Of a DNA stretch of 64,000 bases, positions 26,378-35,169 are shown piece after piece. The stretch is from Elusimicrobiota bacterium (lineage in GTDB: Bacteria > Elusimicrobiota > Elusimicrobia > JACQPE01). Under the pieces are notes generated by a model that was not told the DNA's origin, did not search any database, and was given only the letters and a program-made list of their open reading frames with translations. Positions within the stretch are counted from its first letter, which is position 1, and the number at the start of each line of letters is the position of its first letter. The position numbers and the translations under genes are program-made. The stretch is taken from contig JACPAN010000020.1 of assembly GCA_016180815.1 (NCBI GenBank), forward strand, positions 18,731 to 82,730, read 5' to 3'.

Positions 26378-28651
26378 ATGGCCAAAAAAGAAATCGAAAA
26401 AAAACCGCGCGCCGCGTCGAGAGAGAAGGCCGCCGCCAAAAGCGAAACCCGGCCGAAAGCGGATCAAGAACCCGGTAAACGCGTCGAGAAAACGTCCGTT
26501 AAATCAGCGGCTAAAACCGTCGCAAAACCGGCGCGCTCAAAGCCCCCGAAAAAGGCCCATCTCGATGAGGGCCATCTCACGGCTGATCAAGCCCCCGTTG
26601 AAACGGCTAAACCTTTGACCGTCAAGACCAGACGTTCCTCCGCTAAAACAAAGAAAGAGGTTGTTGAGGCCGCGCCGCGCGAAGCAACCGCCACGGTTGT
26701 TCCCGAGGCCGTCCCGGTCGAGACGAAACCGCACCCCGCGCAGCCTGTCGAAATCCCGCAGCCGTCCAAACCGCCGCCTGTTTCGGTCGTTGCGGCTTTG
26801 ACGCCGACGTCCGCGCCCGTTGCGCCCGCTCCGGCGCTCCCTAAAGTCACGCCGGCCCCGGTGGAACCTTTGAAAAAGAAAATCGTTTTAACGCCGCAGG
26901 CCACGGTCAAAGAATTGGCCGGGCTTTTAGGGGTCGGCATTTCGGATGTGATCAAACGATTGATGGGTTTTGGGGTTTGGGCCACGATCAATCAGCGCCT
27001 TGAGCCTGATATGGCCAAATTGGTGGCCGGTGAAATGGGTTTTGAGGTTGAAGTGCCCAAGGTGTTCGAGCAAGAGGAGGCGTCGTTGGTTCCCCGGGCA
27101 GCCGAGGGCGCCGAACATTTGCAGCCGCGCGCTCCCATCGTGACTATTATGGGGCATGTCGATCACGGTAAAACCACGCTGTTGGACGCGATCCGCCAGA
27201 CCAGGGTCGCGGAACAAGAGGCGGGCGGCATCACGCAACATATCGGCGCCTATAAGGTCAAAACATCCAAAGGCGAAATCGTTTTTTTGGACACACCGGG
27301 TCATGAGGCCTTCACCGCCATGCGCGCGCGCGGCGCCAAGGTGACGGACATGGTCGTTCTCGTCGTGGCCGCCGACGACCGCGTCATGCCGCAGACCATC
27401 GAGGCCATCGATCATGCCAAAGCCGGCGGCGTAAAAATCGTGGTGGCGATCAATAAAGTAGACAAGCCTGAGGCCAATGTCAACCGCGTTAAGCAGGAGT
27501 TGGGCGACTTGGGCTTGGTGCCCGAAGAATGGGGCGGGAAAACGGTCATGGTGGAAGTTTCCGCCAAGAAAAAGATCAATATCGATAAATTGTTGGAAAT
27601 GATTTTGCTTGAGGCCGAATTGATGGAGTTGAAGGCCAACCCCGACCGCCCGGCCGCGGCCGCGATTTTGGAAGCGCGCAAGGACCCGAAAAAAGGCAAT
27701 GTCGCTTCCGTCCTGGTGTCCGACGGAACGCTGCGCGTGGGGGACCCTTTTCTTTGCGGCATCACTTGGGGCAAAGTGCGCGCCATGGTGGATGAGCATA
27801 ACGTTAAGCTGACCCAGGCGCCGCCGGCGACCCCGGTCATGGTGCTGGGTTTTGAGGAGGTGGCTCAAGCGGGCGACCGTTTGTTGGTCGCCAAGGATGA
27901 GCGCCAAGCCCGCGAAATTGCCGGCCGGCGTAAAATTGAATTCGAGACCATCCACGGCAAGAAAGCGACCAAGCACCTGATGTTGGAAGATTTGCACGAG
28001 AAAATCGAACAAGGTTTGGTCAAGGAATTCCGCATCGTCTTGCGGGCGGACATGCAGGGATCGCTGGAAGCCATCGTGGGCGAGCTGTCCAAGCTTCATC
28101 ATGAAGAAGTCGTGATCAAGGTTCTTCACGCGGGGGTGGGCTCCATCAGCCTTTCCGACGTGCTTCTGGCCGCGGCCAGCGACGCCGTTGTCCTGGGCTT
28201 TCATGTTCTTACGGACAATCGCGCCGAGGAGGAAGCCAAACGCGAATCCGTGGAGTTGCGCATTTATTCGGTCATTTATGAGTTGATTGATGATGCGCGA
28301 GCCGCTTTGGAAGGCCTCTTGACGCCGATCATCAAAGAGAATGTGTTGGGTTCGGCCGAGGTCAGAAAGTCGTTTAAAGTGACCGGCGTCGGCCATGTGG
28401 CCGGATGCATGGTGCTTCAAGGGAAGATGACCCGGGGCATGCGCGGGCGCGTTTGGCGCAAAGACGCCAAGCTGCTGGAGGGAAAAGTGACCAGCTTAAA
28501 GCGCGTCAAAGACGACGTTGCGGAAGTGGCGCACGGCTATGAATGCGGCGTGGTGATCAGCGGTTACAATGATCCGCGTCCGGGCGACCGCATCGAATGT
28601 TTCGAAGAGGTCAAGGAGCTCAAAAAGCTCGCCTCAAAAACAGCCAAATAA
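26378..28651 (+). CDS. infB: Translation initiation factor IF-2
   Basis: A 757-residue protein. The first 170 residues are Lys/Ala/Pro-rich and disordered. An IF2-N domain follows ([19 protein letters not shown]), then the GTPase with G1 [10 protein letters not shown] (about residue 260), DTPGHEAF, and NKVD. Domain II and the C-terminal fMet-tRNA-binding domains follow. It places initiator tRNA on the 30S subunit. The gene lies 2 nt after nusA. Confidence 0.96.
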   Translation: MAKKEIEKKPRAASREKAAAKSETRPKADQEPGKRVEKTSVKSAAKTVAKPARSKPPKKAHLDEGHLTADQAPVETAKPLTVKTRRSSAKTKKEVVEAAPREATATVVPEAVPVETKPHPAQPVEIPQPSKPPPVSVVAALTPTSAPVAPAPALPKVTPAPVEPLKKKIVLTPQATVKELAGLLGVGISDVIKRLMGFGVWATINQRLEPDMAKLVAGEMGFEVEVPKVFEQEEASLVPRAAEGAEHLQPRAPIVTIMGHVDHGKTTLLDAIRQTRVAEQEAGGITQHIGAYKVKTSKGEIVFLDTPGHEAFTAMRARGAKVTDMVVLVVAADDRVMPQTIEAIDHAKAGGVKIVVAINKVDKPEANVNRVKQELGDLGLVPEEWGGKTVMVEVSAKKKINIDKLLEMILLEAELMELKANPDRPAAAAILEARKDPKKGNVASVLVSDGTLRVGDPFLCGITWGKVRAMVDEHNVKLTQAPPATPVMVLGFEEVAQAGDRLLVAKDERQAREIAGRRKIEFETIHGKKATKHLMLEDLHEKIEQGLVKEFRIVLRADMQGSLEAIVGELSKLHHEEVVIKVLHAGVGSISLSDVLLAAASDAVVLGFHVLTDNRAEEEAKRESVELRIYSVIYELIDDARAALEGLLTPIIKENVLGSAEVRKSFKVTGVGHVAGCMVLQGKMTRGMRGRVWRKDAKLLEGKVTSLKRVKDDVAEVAHGYECGVVISGYNDPRPGDRIECFEEVKELKKLASKTAK

Positions 28652-28664
28652 CAAGCAAGGCCAG

Positions 28665-29102
28665 ATGTTTCCCGATCGCATCAGCCGCGTTGAAAGCATG
28701 ATTCAAGAAGAGGTGACGCGTCTGCTTGAGATTCATCGCGAAGAGATTCGCAATGCGGTTAAGGACGACGCGTTATTGACCGTCACGCGGGTTTCCGTGG
28801 CGCGGAATTTGGAATCGGCGTTGATCCGCTACTCCTGGACAGGGACGCCGGCCGAACCTGAGGCGTTTGCGCAAAAACTGCGCGATACATTGTCCGATCT
28901 TGAACCCGTGCTGGGCCGGGAACTGGCCCGGAGGGTCCGATTAAAGCGTATGCCCAAGCTGACATTTATGTACGATGGTTCGTTTGAAGCCGCGGATCGG
29001 GTTTATCAGATTTTAAAAGGGCTTGAGGCCGAAACCGTAACCCCGGCTCAAGAGCCCGGAAAAAAAGGCGTTCAACGTGAATCACGCAGACACCGCCGCT
29101 AA
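28665..29102 (+). CDS. rbfA: Ribosome-binding factor A
   Basis: About 145 residues. It has the RbfA KH-like fold: ISRVESMIQEEVTRLL at the start, DALLTVTRVSVARNLESAL in the middle, and KRMPKLTFMYDGSFEAADRV near the end. It acts in late 30S/16S maturation. ATG 28665 (MFPDRISRV) was chosen over earlier in-frame codons inside infB. The end overlaps nrnA by 26 nt. Confidence 0.9.
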   Translation: MFPDRISRVESMIQEEVTRLLEIHREEIRNAVKDDALLTVTRVSVARNLESALIRYSWTGTPAEPEAFAQKLRDTLSDLEPVLGRELARRVRLKRMPKLTFMYDGSFEAADRVYQILKGLEAETVTPAQEPGKKGVQRESRRHRR

Positions 29103-30096
29103 AGCTCCAGCACCTTTGCTGCGCGCTTTGCGCGAGGCCAAAAGCTTCGGCATCGTCGGCCATGTCAAACCCGACGCGGATACCTTGGGTTCGTCATTGG
29201 CCATCGCCAGCCTTTTGCGGCGCATCAAACCCGGACGAAAAATAGTGCTCGGCAACGCCAACCCCATCCCGGAGCAGTTGTGTTTTCTGCCTAAATGGAA
29301 GACGGTGATCGCTCCCGCTCAACGCAGCAATCTCAAAGGGCTCGATTGCGCTATTTACCTGGAGTGCTCCAACCCGGAGCGTTCCGGCGGCATCGCGGTG
29401 CCCGAGGATTTTCGGTTGACCATCAATATCGATCACCATAAAACAGGCCGGGGGTTCGCGGACGTCAATTGGATCAATCCGCGGGCCTCGTCGAACGCCG
29501 AGCAGGTCTTCATTCTTTTTAGGGCTTTCGGCTTGGCCCCGACCAAGGAAGATGCCGTCTGTCTTTATGCGGGCATGGTTTCGGACACCGGCCGTTTTCA
29601 ATATTCGTTGACCAGCCCCTTCACGCATCGTGTGGCCGCTGAGCTTCTTGAAGTCGGCATCCCCCATACCCGGATCGCGGAACGGCTCTTCAGCACCAAA
29701 ACGGTGGAGCATTTGCGCCTATTGGCCAGGGCCGTGGGCACCATGCAGTTTCCGGCCAACGGAAAACTGGCGGTGCTGAGGCTTTCAGCCAAGGATTTCG
29801 GCGAATTCGACCAGCATGCGACTCAGACGGAGGATATCGTCAATTACGGTCTTTTCCCCGAGCATGTGGAAGTGGCTTTTTTCTTGAAGGAAGAGCCGTT
29901 TCGAGGCAAGGGCGTGATTTCCGTTTCCTTTCGCTCGAGGGGGAAGGTGGATGTCTCGGTGCTGGCGGCCAGTTTCGGCGGCGGCGGGCATCGCAATGCG
30001 GCCGGCTGCGAAATACGGGGGCTTGCCTTGGAGCAGGCGGAAAAGATTTTGACCGAGCGCGCCGCGGCGCTGTTATCCCAAGCCAAGCTGTCGTAA
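29077..30096 (+). CDS. nrnA: DHH-family oligoribonuclease/pAp phosphatase (NrnA type)
   Basis: A 339-residue DHH-DHHA1 protein. Metal-binding motifs are GHVKPDADTLGSSLA (I), the DCAIYLECSNPERSG region (II), INIDHHKTG (the DHH motif) and GMVSDTGRFQY (IV). The DHHA1 domain ends with SFGGGGHRNAAGC. NrnA degrades 2-5-nt RNA and pAp, and in some species pGpG from c-di-GMP breakdown. GTG start at 29077. It is usual between rbfA and truB. Confidence 0.9.
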   Translation: MNHADTAAKAPAPLLRALREAKSFGIVGHVKPDADTLGSSLAIASLLRRIKPGRKIVLGNANPIPEQLCFLPKWKTVIAPAQRSNLKGLDCAIYLECSNPERSGGIAVPEDFRLTINIDHHKTGRGFADVNWINPRASSNAEQVFILFRAFGLAPTKEDAVCLYAGMVSDTGRFQYSLTSPFTHRVAAELLEVGIPHTRIAERLFSTKTVEHLRLLARAVGTMQFPANGKLAVLRLSAKDFGEFDQHATQTEDIVNYGLFPEHVEVAFFLKEEPFRGKGVISVSFRSRGKVDVSVLAASFGGGGHRNAAGCEIRGLALEQAEKILTERAAALLSQAKLS

Positions 30097-30121
30097 ATCC
30101 TGATTTTTGCAACCGATTGGC

Positions 30122-30868
30122 ATGCACGGTTTATTAAATCTTTACAAGCCCGCCGGCCCGACGTCTTACGATATGATCCGGCGCATCAAAAAAATCATCA
30201 ATCAGGGCAAGTCCATCAAAATCGGTCATTCCGGAACATTGGACCCGTTCGCCGAAGGGGTGCTGCTGGTTTTATTCGGGAAAGCGACCAAGCTCGCCGA
30301 GCGGCTCATGGCTTGCCCTAAAGTCTATGCCGGCTCCATCCGCCTGGGGCGATCCACGGACACGGATGATCGAACGGGCCGCTTCATAGGCAGCGCTCCC
30401 GCGGAGGCCCTGGCCGCCTTGGATCCGCAAGCCGTCCGCGCGGCAGCCGGGCGTTTGACCGGCGAGCTCGATCAAGCGCCTCCTGTTTTTTCGGCTCTGC
30501 ATTTAAACGGCCGCCGCCTCTATGATTTGGCCAGAAGCGGCCAAGCGGTTTCGCTGCCGCCGCGGCGGGTCAAAATTCATGAATTCACGGTTACGCAAGT
30601 CGATTTATCCGACCGTTCGTCGCCGATCGCGGCTTTCCGCGCTTGCGTCGGGCGCGGCGCTTATATCAGAAGCTTGGCTCGGGATTTAGGGACCGCCCTC
30701 GGCGTGGGCGGCTACCTGGAGAGCCTGGAACGTTCGGCAGTCGGCCCTTTTTTATCCAGCCGGTCTCTGCGGCTCGCGGATGACGCGAATGCCGGTTTAA
30801 TCGCCGGCCAAATGTTAAATTATGAGCAAACACTGACATGCCTGGATCAAGCAGAAAGCGCATCTTAG
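30122..30868 (+). CDS. truB: tRNA pseudouridine-55 synthase TruB
   Basis: A 248-residue TruB with the start motif GLLNLYKPAGPTSYDM, the catalytic Asp in HSGTLDPFAEGVLLVL, RLGRSTDTDDRTG, and YDLARSGQAV. It makes pseudouridine at position 55 in the tRNA T-loop. ATG 30122 fits the family start. The 3' end overlaps ribF by 31 nt. Confidence 0.95.
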   Translation: MHGLLNLYKPAGPTSYDMIRRIKKIINQGKSIKIGHSGTLDPFAEGVLLVLFGKATKLAERLMACPKVYAGSIRLGRSTDTDDRTGRFIGSAPAEALAALDPQAVRAAAGRLTGELDQAPPVFSALHLNGRRLYDLARSGQAVSLPPRRVKIHEFTVTQVDLSDRSSPIAAFRACVGRGAYIRSLARDLGTALGVGGYLESLERSAVGPFLSSRSLRLADDANAGLIAGQMLNYEQTLTCLDQAESAS

Positions 30869-31743
30869 CCCTGGGCACGTTCGACGGCGTGCATTTGGGC
30901 CATCGCCGCCTGATCGAAATCATGCTCAAAGCAGCCGAGCGCCGACATTTAGAGCCCATAGTCGTCTTGTTCCCGTATTCACCCCGCATTTTTCTTCATT
31001 CCCCTCAACGCGTTGTCCGGCTTCTGAGCACGGTGCAGGAACGGATCGCTATTCTTAAAAACGAGTTTGGAGTGGAGCAGGTTAAAGCCCTGACCATGCG
31101 CAAGGCGTTGTTTAACCTTCCGGCGAGCCGGTTCCTGGCCGATTACGCCGGACGCCGTTGGGGAGCGAAGGCCATGGTGTTCGGAGAGAATTTCGCTCTG
31201 GGCAACCGGCGCCTCTGCCATGCGGCCAATTTTTTGCGTTACGCGGGGCCGTTGGGCATCGAGGGCATCCGGGTGAGTTTGAGGCACGGGCACATGGCCC
31301 CGATTTCCTCTTCCCGCATCCGCGGCCTGCTGGCCGAGGGCCATTTGCCCGAGGCTAATCGTCTGCTGGGGCGGCCTTATCAAATGTCGGGGCCGGTGGT
31401 GCGCGGCCAGGGCATCGGCCGGCGCCTGTTGGGTTATCCGACCGCTAATTTAAGGATTCCCGCGCAAAAGATACTGCCCCTGGGCGTTTACCAGGCGCAT
31501 ATTCCGGAGCTTGATCGCACGGCCATGGTCAATATCGGCCATCGGCCCACGGTGCGGGTTTTTTCCAGCGCCCGAGTTCCCTGGGTAGAGGCCCATGTGC
31601 TTCATTTTGCCGGCGTTCTTTACGGGCGCCGTTTGACCCTGCAACTCGTCAAGAAGCTGCGCGGAGAGCGGAAATTCGAATCGCTGGATGATCTTCGGTT
31701 TCAGATTGCGCGGGACATTCGTGCGGTGTTAAAGCGAGTCTGA
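30838..31743 (+). CDS. ribF: Bifunctional riboflavin kinase/FAD synthetase RibF
   Basis: A 301-residue protein. The N-terminal FAD-synthetase domain has LGTFDGVHLGHRRLI and the SSSRIRGLLAEG motif. The C-terminal riboflavin kinase domain has GQGIGRRLLGYPTANL. It converts riboflavin to FMN and FAD. It overlaps truB, so the two are translated together. Confidence 0.95.
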   Translation: MPGSSRKRILALGTFDGVHLGHRRLIEIMLKAAERRHLEPIVVLFPYSPRIFLHSPQRVVRLLSTVQERIAILKNEFGVEQVKALTMRKALFNLPASRFLADYAGRRWGAKAMVFGENFALGNRRLCHAANFLRYAGPLGIEGIRVSLRHGHMAPISSSRIRGLLAEGHLPEANRLLGRPYQMSGPVVRGQGIGRRLLGYPTANLRIPAQKILPLGVYQAHIPELDRTAMVNIGHRPTVRVFSSARVPWVEAHVLHFAGVLYGRRLTLQLVKKLRGERKFESLDDLRFQIARDIRAVLKRV

Positions 31744-31754
31744 CCTGCTATAAT
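31743..31754 (+). promoter_or_regulatory. Extended -10 promoter for rpsO
   Basis: TGCTATAAT (31746-31754) is an extended -10 box. Its expected start point, near 31761, is only about 4 nt before the rpsO ATG. No Shine-Dalgarno sequence is visible, so a leaderless or near-leaderless mRNA is likely. The -35 match is weak. Confidence 0.5.
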
Positions 31755-31764
31755 AACAACGAAA

Positions 31765-32028
31765 ATGTTGACAAAGGAACAAAAAGCGGACATTGTGAGG
31801 CGCTACGCCTCGAATCCCAAAGATACGGGAACCACGGTCGTCCAAATCGCGTTTTTGGCCAAGCGGATCCAAAATATTTCCGCGCATTTAAAAGCGAGAA
31901 AGAACGATCATTCTTCCGAGCGGGGGCTGTTGAGGCTCGTGGGCCAACGCCGATCGCTGTTTCGCTATCTTGATCGGCGGGACCCTGAGGCTGCAAAAAA
32001 ACTCCGTTCGGATCTTGACGTCGGTTAA
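31765..32028 (+). CDS. rpsO: 30S ribosomal protein S15
   Basis: An 87-residue protein of normal S15 length with ASNPKDTGTTVVQIAFLAKRI, HLKARKNDHSSERGLLRLVG and RRSLFRYL. It binds 16S rRNA in the 30S platform. The rpsO-pnp order is conserved in many bacteria. Confidence 0.95.
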   Translation: MLTKEQKADIVRRYASNPKDTGTTVVQIAFLAKRIQNISAHLKARKNDHSSERGLLRLVGQRRSLFRYLDRRDPEAAKKLRSDLDVG

Positions 32029-32145
32029 ATCGGTTTTTAACCACGCCTACCCGGGGAGTCTGAATTTGCGCCGGCCTGCCATGCCCGACCTATTGTCCAT
32101 AAAAAAACATTTAATATTTGAAACCATTAAATAAAAGGAGCACTT

Positions 32146-34431
32146 ATGCATAATCCAGTTGAATTCGCCATTGAAATCGGCGGGAAAACCATTCTATTCC
32201 AAGCCGGTCATGTGGCCCAGCAAGCCAACGGCGCCGTGATGGTCACCATGGGGGGAACCGTTGTTCTCTCTTCCGTCTGCGCTTCGCCTAATCCTAAAGA
32301 AGGAGCCAGCTTTTTTCCCTTGACCGTTGATTACCGGGAAAGAAATTACGCCATGGGCCGTATCCCCGGCGGTTTTTTCCGCAGGGAAGGCCGTCCGAAG
32401 GAGTCCGAAATTTTGGCTTCGCGCCTGACCGACCGGTCCTTGCGGCCGCTGTTTCCGGAAGGTTTTTACCATGAGGTTACCGTTCAGAGCCTGGTGCTTT
32501 CCTCAGACGGCGAAAACGACGCGGATATTCTGACGCTCTTAGCGTCTTCCGCGGCGTTGACCATGTCCGACATTCCCTTCAGCGGCCCCGTGGCCTGCGT
32601 GCGCGTGGCCAGAATCGGCGGGGAATTCGTGTTCAATCCGACTTTCGCCGAGTTGGAGACCAGCGATATCGAGGTCGTGGTTTCCGCGACGAAAGACGCT
32701 TATATTATGGTGGAGGGCGGAGCCAAAATCGTTCCCGAAGAAGTGATTTTGCAAGCCCTGCGCACGGCGCAGAAGCCGCTGGAACGGCTTTGCGAAATTC
32801 AGGATGAAATCAGGAAAAAAATCGGCAAGGCCAAGTTTTCTTGGACGCCGTTTTCTTGGAACGCGGAATTGAAAGCCGCCGTCACCCCTGAAGCTACGCC
32901 GAAGGTTCAGGCGATGCTCAAGAAGTTTTTGGATAAGAAGAGCCAGGATCTTGAATTAGGGTCCATCACCAAGGCGTTTAAAGCAAAGCTTGAGGCTAAA
33001 TTTCCGGACCATGTCGGCCAGGTGGGCGGCGTCGTTCATGATATTTATTACGCCGAAGCCAGGGCCATGCTCGTCAACGACGGCGTGCGCGCCGACGGCA
33101 GAAAACCCGATGAAATCAGAAACATCACCTGTATGACTTCGGTTCTGCCCCGCACCCACGGGTCCGCCATCTTCAAGCGCGGACAAACCCAGGCGCTGGT
33201 GACCGTCACGTTGGGCACGCCCAAAGACACTCAGCAAATGGAAGATTTGGAAGGCGATTATCGAGAACGCTTCCTGTTCCATTACAATTTCCCCGCTTTT
33301 TCGGTCGGGGAGATCAGGCCTGATCGCGGCCCAGGACGGCGGGAAATCGGGCACGGGTCCTTGGCCCGGCGCTCTCTTTTGCCGTTGGTGCCCAAAGAAG
33401 AGGATTTTCCTTACACGGTCAGGGTCGTCTCCGATATTCTCGAATCAAACGGCTCGACTTCCATGGCCTCTGTTTGCGGAGGCTCATTAGCCATGTTCGA
33501 CGCCGGCGTTCCGATGGAAGATCATGTCGCGGGCATCGCCATGGGGCTGATCCTGGAAAACGGCCGCCCGATCGTGTTGACGGACATTATGGGGCTTGAA
33601 GATCACTTGGGCGACATGGACTTCAAGCTCGCCGGAACAAGAAACGGCGTGACCGGTTTCCAGATGGACGTTAAAGTGCCGGGCTTGACCTTCGATATTC
33701 TCAATCAAGCGGTCGAACAGGCGCGCCACGCGCGTTTGGCGATTTTGGACAAAATGATCCAGGCGCTGACGCACCCGCGCTCCTCGCTTTCTTTATACGC
33801 GCCTAAGATGGTCGTCGTTTCCATCCCCGTTGAAAAAATCGGCGCGTTGATCGGCCCGGGCGGCAAAAATATCCGGCGCATGTCCGAGACTTATTCCGTT
33901 GAGATTGAAGTCGAGGACGACGGCCGGGTTTTCCTCCACGCCAAGGAGTGGGAATCCGTCGAACAGGCGAAGCGGGAAATTGAAGCCATGACCCAGGAGC
34001 CTGAGATCGGCAAAATTTACAAGGGCAAGGTGGTTTCGATCACCGACTTCGGCGCTTTCGTGGAGATTATGCCGGGCCGAGACGGCTTGCTCCATGTTTC
34101 CCAGATGGCGGAGCATCCCGTCAATCATCCCTCGGATCTCTATAAAGAAGGCGATGAGGTCGAGGTTAAAATCGTGGACATCGATTCCATGGGCAAAATC
34201 CGGCTTTCCAGAAAAGCCATTCTTGTTCCCGGCAGCGAATTTGAAGACACTCGCGCCCGGCGTCCCGACGGCGGCGGCGATGCGCCTCGCCGGCATGATG
34301 GGCCGCGCGGTTTCGGGTTAAGGCCCCCTCGGTTCGGGGGCGGTCATCCTCGAGGCGGCGGCGGGCATCGCGGAGGCCACGGCGGCGGACCCCGGGGAGG
34401 CCACGGCGGCGGCGGGCATCGCGGGCGGTGA
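32146..34431 (+). CDS. pnp: Polyribonucleotide nucleotidyltransferase (PNPase) with Gly/His-rich tail
   Basis: A 761-residue PNPase with two RNase PH domains, a linker helical domain, a KH domain (IGALIGPGGKNIRRM) and an S1 domain (IYKGKVVSITDFGAFVEIM). It degrades RNA from the 3' end using phosphate. AAGGAG lies 7 nt before the ATG. The last 60 residues are an unusual low-complexity tail rich in Gly, His and Arg (HRGGHGGGPRGGHGGGG), reminiscent of RGG-type RNA-binding tails. Confidence 0.96.
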   Translation: MHNPVEFAIEIGGKTILFQAGHVAQQANGAVMVTMGGTVVLSSVCASPNPKEGASFFPLTVDYRERNYAMGRIPGGFFRREGRPKESEILASRLTDRSLRPLFPEGFYHEVTVQSLVLSSDGENDADILTLLASSAALTMSDIPFSGPVACVRVARIGGEFVFNPTFAELETSDIEVVVSATKDAYIMVEGGAKIVPEEVILQALRTAQKPLERLCEIQDEIRKKIGKAKFSWTPFSWNAELKAAVTPEATPKVQAMLKKFLDKKSQDLELGSITKAFKAKLEAKFPDHVGQVGGVVHDIYYAEARAMLVNDGVRADGRKPDEIRNITCMTSVLPRTHGSAIFKRGQTQALVTVTLGTPKDTQQMEDLEGDYRERFLFHYNFPAFSVGEIRPDRGPGRREIGHGSLARRSLLPLVPKEEDFPYTVRVVSDILESNGSTSMASVCGGSLAMFDAGVPMEDHVAGIAMGLILENGRPIVLTDIMGLEDHLGDMDFKLAGTRNGVTGFQMDVKVPGLTFDILNQAVEQARHARLAILDKMIQALTHPRSSLSLYAPKMVVVSIPVEKIGALIGPGGKNIRRMSETYSVEIEVEDDGRVFLHAKEWESVEQAKREIEAMTQEPEIGKIYKGKVVSITDFGAFVEIMPGRDGLLHVSQMAEHPVNHPSDLYKEGDEVEVKIVDIDSMGKIRLSRKAILVPGSEFEDTRARRPDGGGDAPRRHDGPRGFGLRPPRFGGGHPRGGGGHRGGHGGGPRGGHGGGGHRGR

Positions 34432-34474
34432 CGGAGTCCGGCATTGATTCATTTGAATTCGCGAGGGAGCACGG

Positions 34475-34900
34475 GTGGGTTCTTTTTTAACCCAGCTTGA
34501 GCTTCTTTATCGCCGCATGATCGAAGCGGGGGTATCCAAGCTTGAGCTTGAGATCGGCCCCCAAGAAAAACTTCGCTTGACGCGCAAAGGCGCTCAAGCG
34601 CCTTCCGCGAGTCCGGCGCAGGCCGCTTCAGCGTTCTCTGCCGCGCCGGCTTCGGAGATCCCGGGCATGAAAATCACCGCGCCTTTATCAGGCGTTTTTT
34701 ACCGGGCGCCTTCGCCATCATCCCCGATGTTCGTTGAAGAAGGGTCCGGGGTGCGCCCCGGGGACGTCCTTTGCATCATCGAGGCGATGAAGGTGATGAA
34801 TGAGATTAAAGCCGCAAAAGCCGGCCGGGTGCTCAAAATCTCCGGCGTCAACGGCAAGCACGTTAAAAAAGGCGATGTTCTATTCATTCTAGGAGAGTAG
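34475..34900 (+). CDS. accB: Biotin carboxyl carrier protein of acetyl-CoA carboxylase
   Basis: 141 residues. The C-terminal biotinyl domain has the biotin lysine in EAMKVMNEI. An Ala/Pro-rich linker (45-70) joins it to a short N-terminal helical part. GTG start with GAGGGAG upstream. It carries CO2 between the carboxylase subunits in fatty-acid synthesis. accC is not adjacent, which is less common. Confidence 0.9.
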   Translation: MGSFLTQLELLYRRMIEAGVSKLELEIGPQEKLRLTRKGAQAPSASPAQAASAFSAAPASEIPGMKITAPLSGVFYRAPSPSSPMFVEEGSGVRPGDVLCIIEAMKVMNEIKAAKAGRVLKISGVNGKHVKKGDVLFILGE

Positions 34901-34901
34901 C

Positions 34902-35126
34902 ATGAACAAAGAAATTCAAGAATTGACATGGCGCATCGAAGAATTGCTGGGCGAAAATCAAGCCGTCGAAGTGATGCACTTGAAGCTTAAGCTTGAAGTG
35001 GCGGCCAGCCGGTTGTTTTTAGCTTTAGGTTGGATGCTTTCCGAAAGTCGCGTCGAGTTGCTGCCCTCCGACTACGGCTATCAGGTCCGCCGCATCACTC
35101 AACCGGCGACGGTCGGCGATTCGTAA
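34902..35126 (+). CDS. Small winged-helix protein (DUF2582-like)
   Basis: 74 residues. The pattern RLFLALGWMLSESRVEL matches the conserved core of DUF2582 winged helix-turn-helix proteins. The function is unknown. AGGAG precedes the ATG, and the gene lies directly behind accB. Confidence 0.55.
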   Translation: MNKEIQELTWRIEELLGENQAVEVMHLKLKLEVAASRLFLALGWMLSESRVELLPSDYGYQVRRITQPATVGDS

Positions 35127-35134
35127 CAGCCCCT

Positions 35135-35162
35135 TTACATTCCTCCCTTGACGTTTTAGACT
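35135..35162 (+). promoter_or_regulatory. Promoter of ftsK, close to the start codon
   Basis: TTTACA and TAGACT are spaced by 16-17 bp. TAGACT ends about 7 nt before the ATG at 35170, so transcription should start at or near the A of ATG, with no room for a ribosome site. Confidence 0.5.
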
Positions 35163-35169
35163 CTAGTCG

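Noticed and set aside
26927..28420. Long minus-strand reading frame (497 codons) opposite infB
   Set aside because: It mirrors codon bias of the GC-rich infB gene, has His/Gln-rich low-complexity content and no ribosome site or family match.
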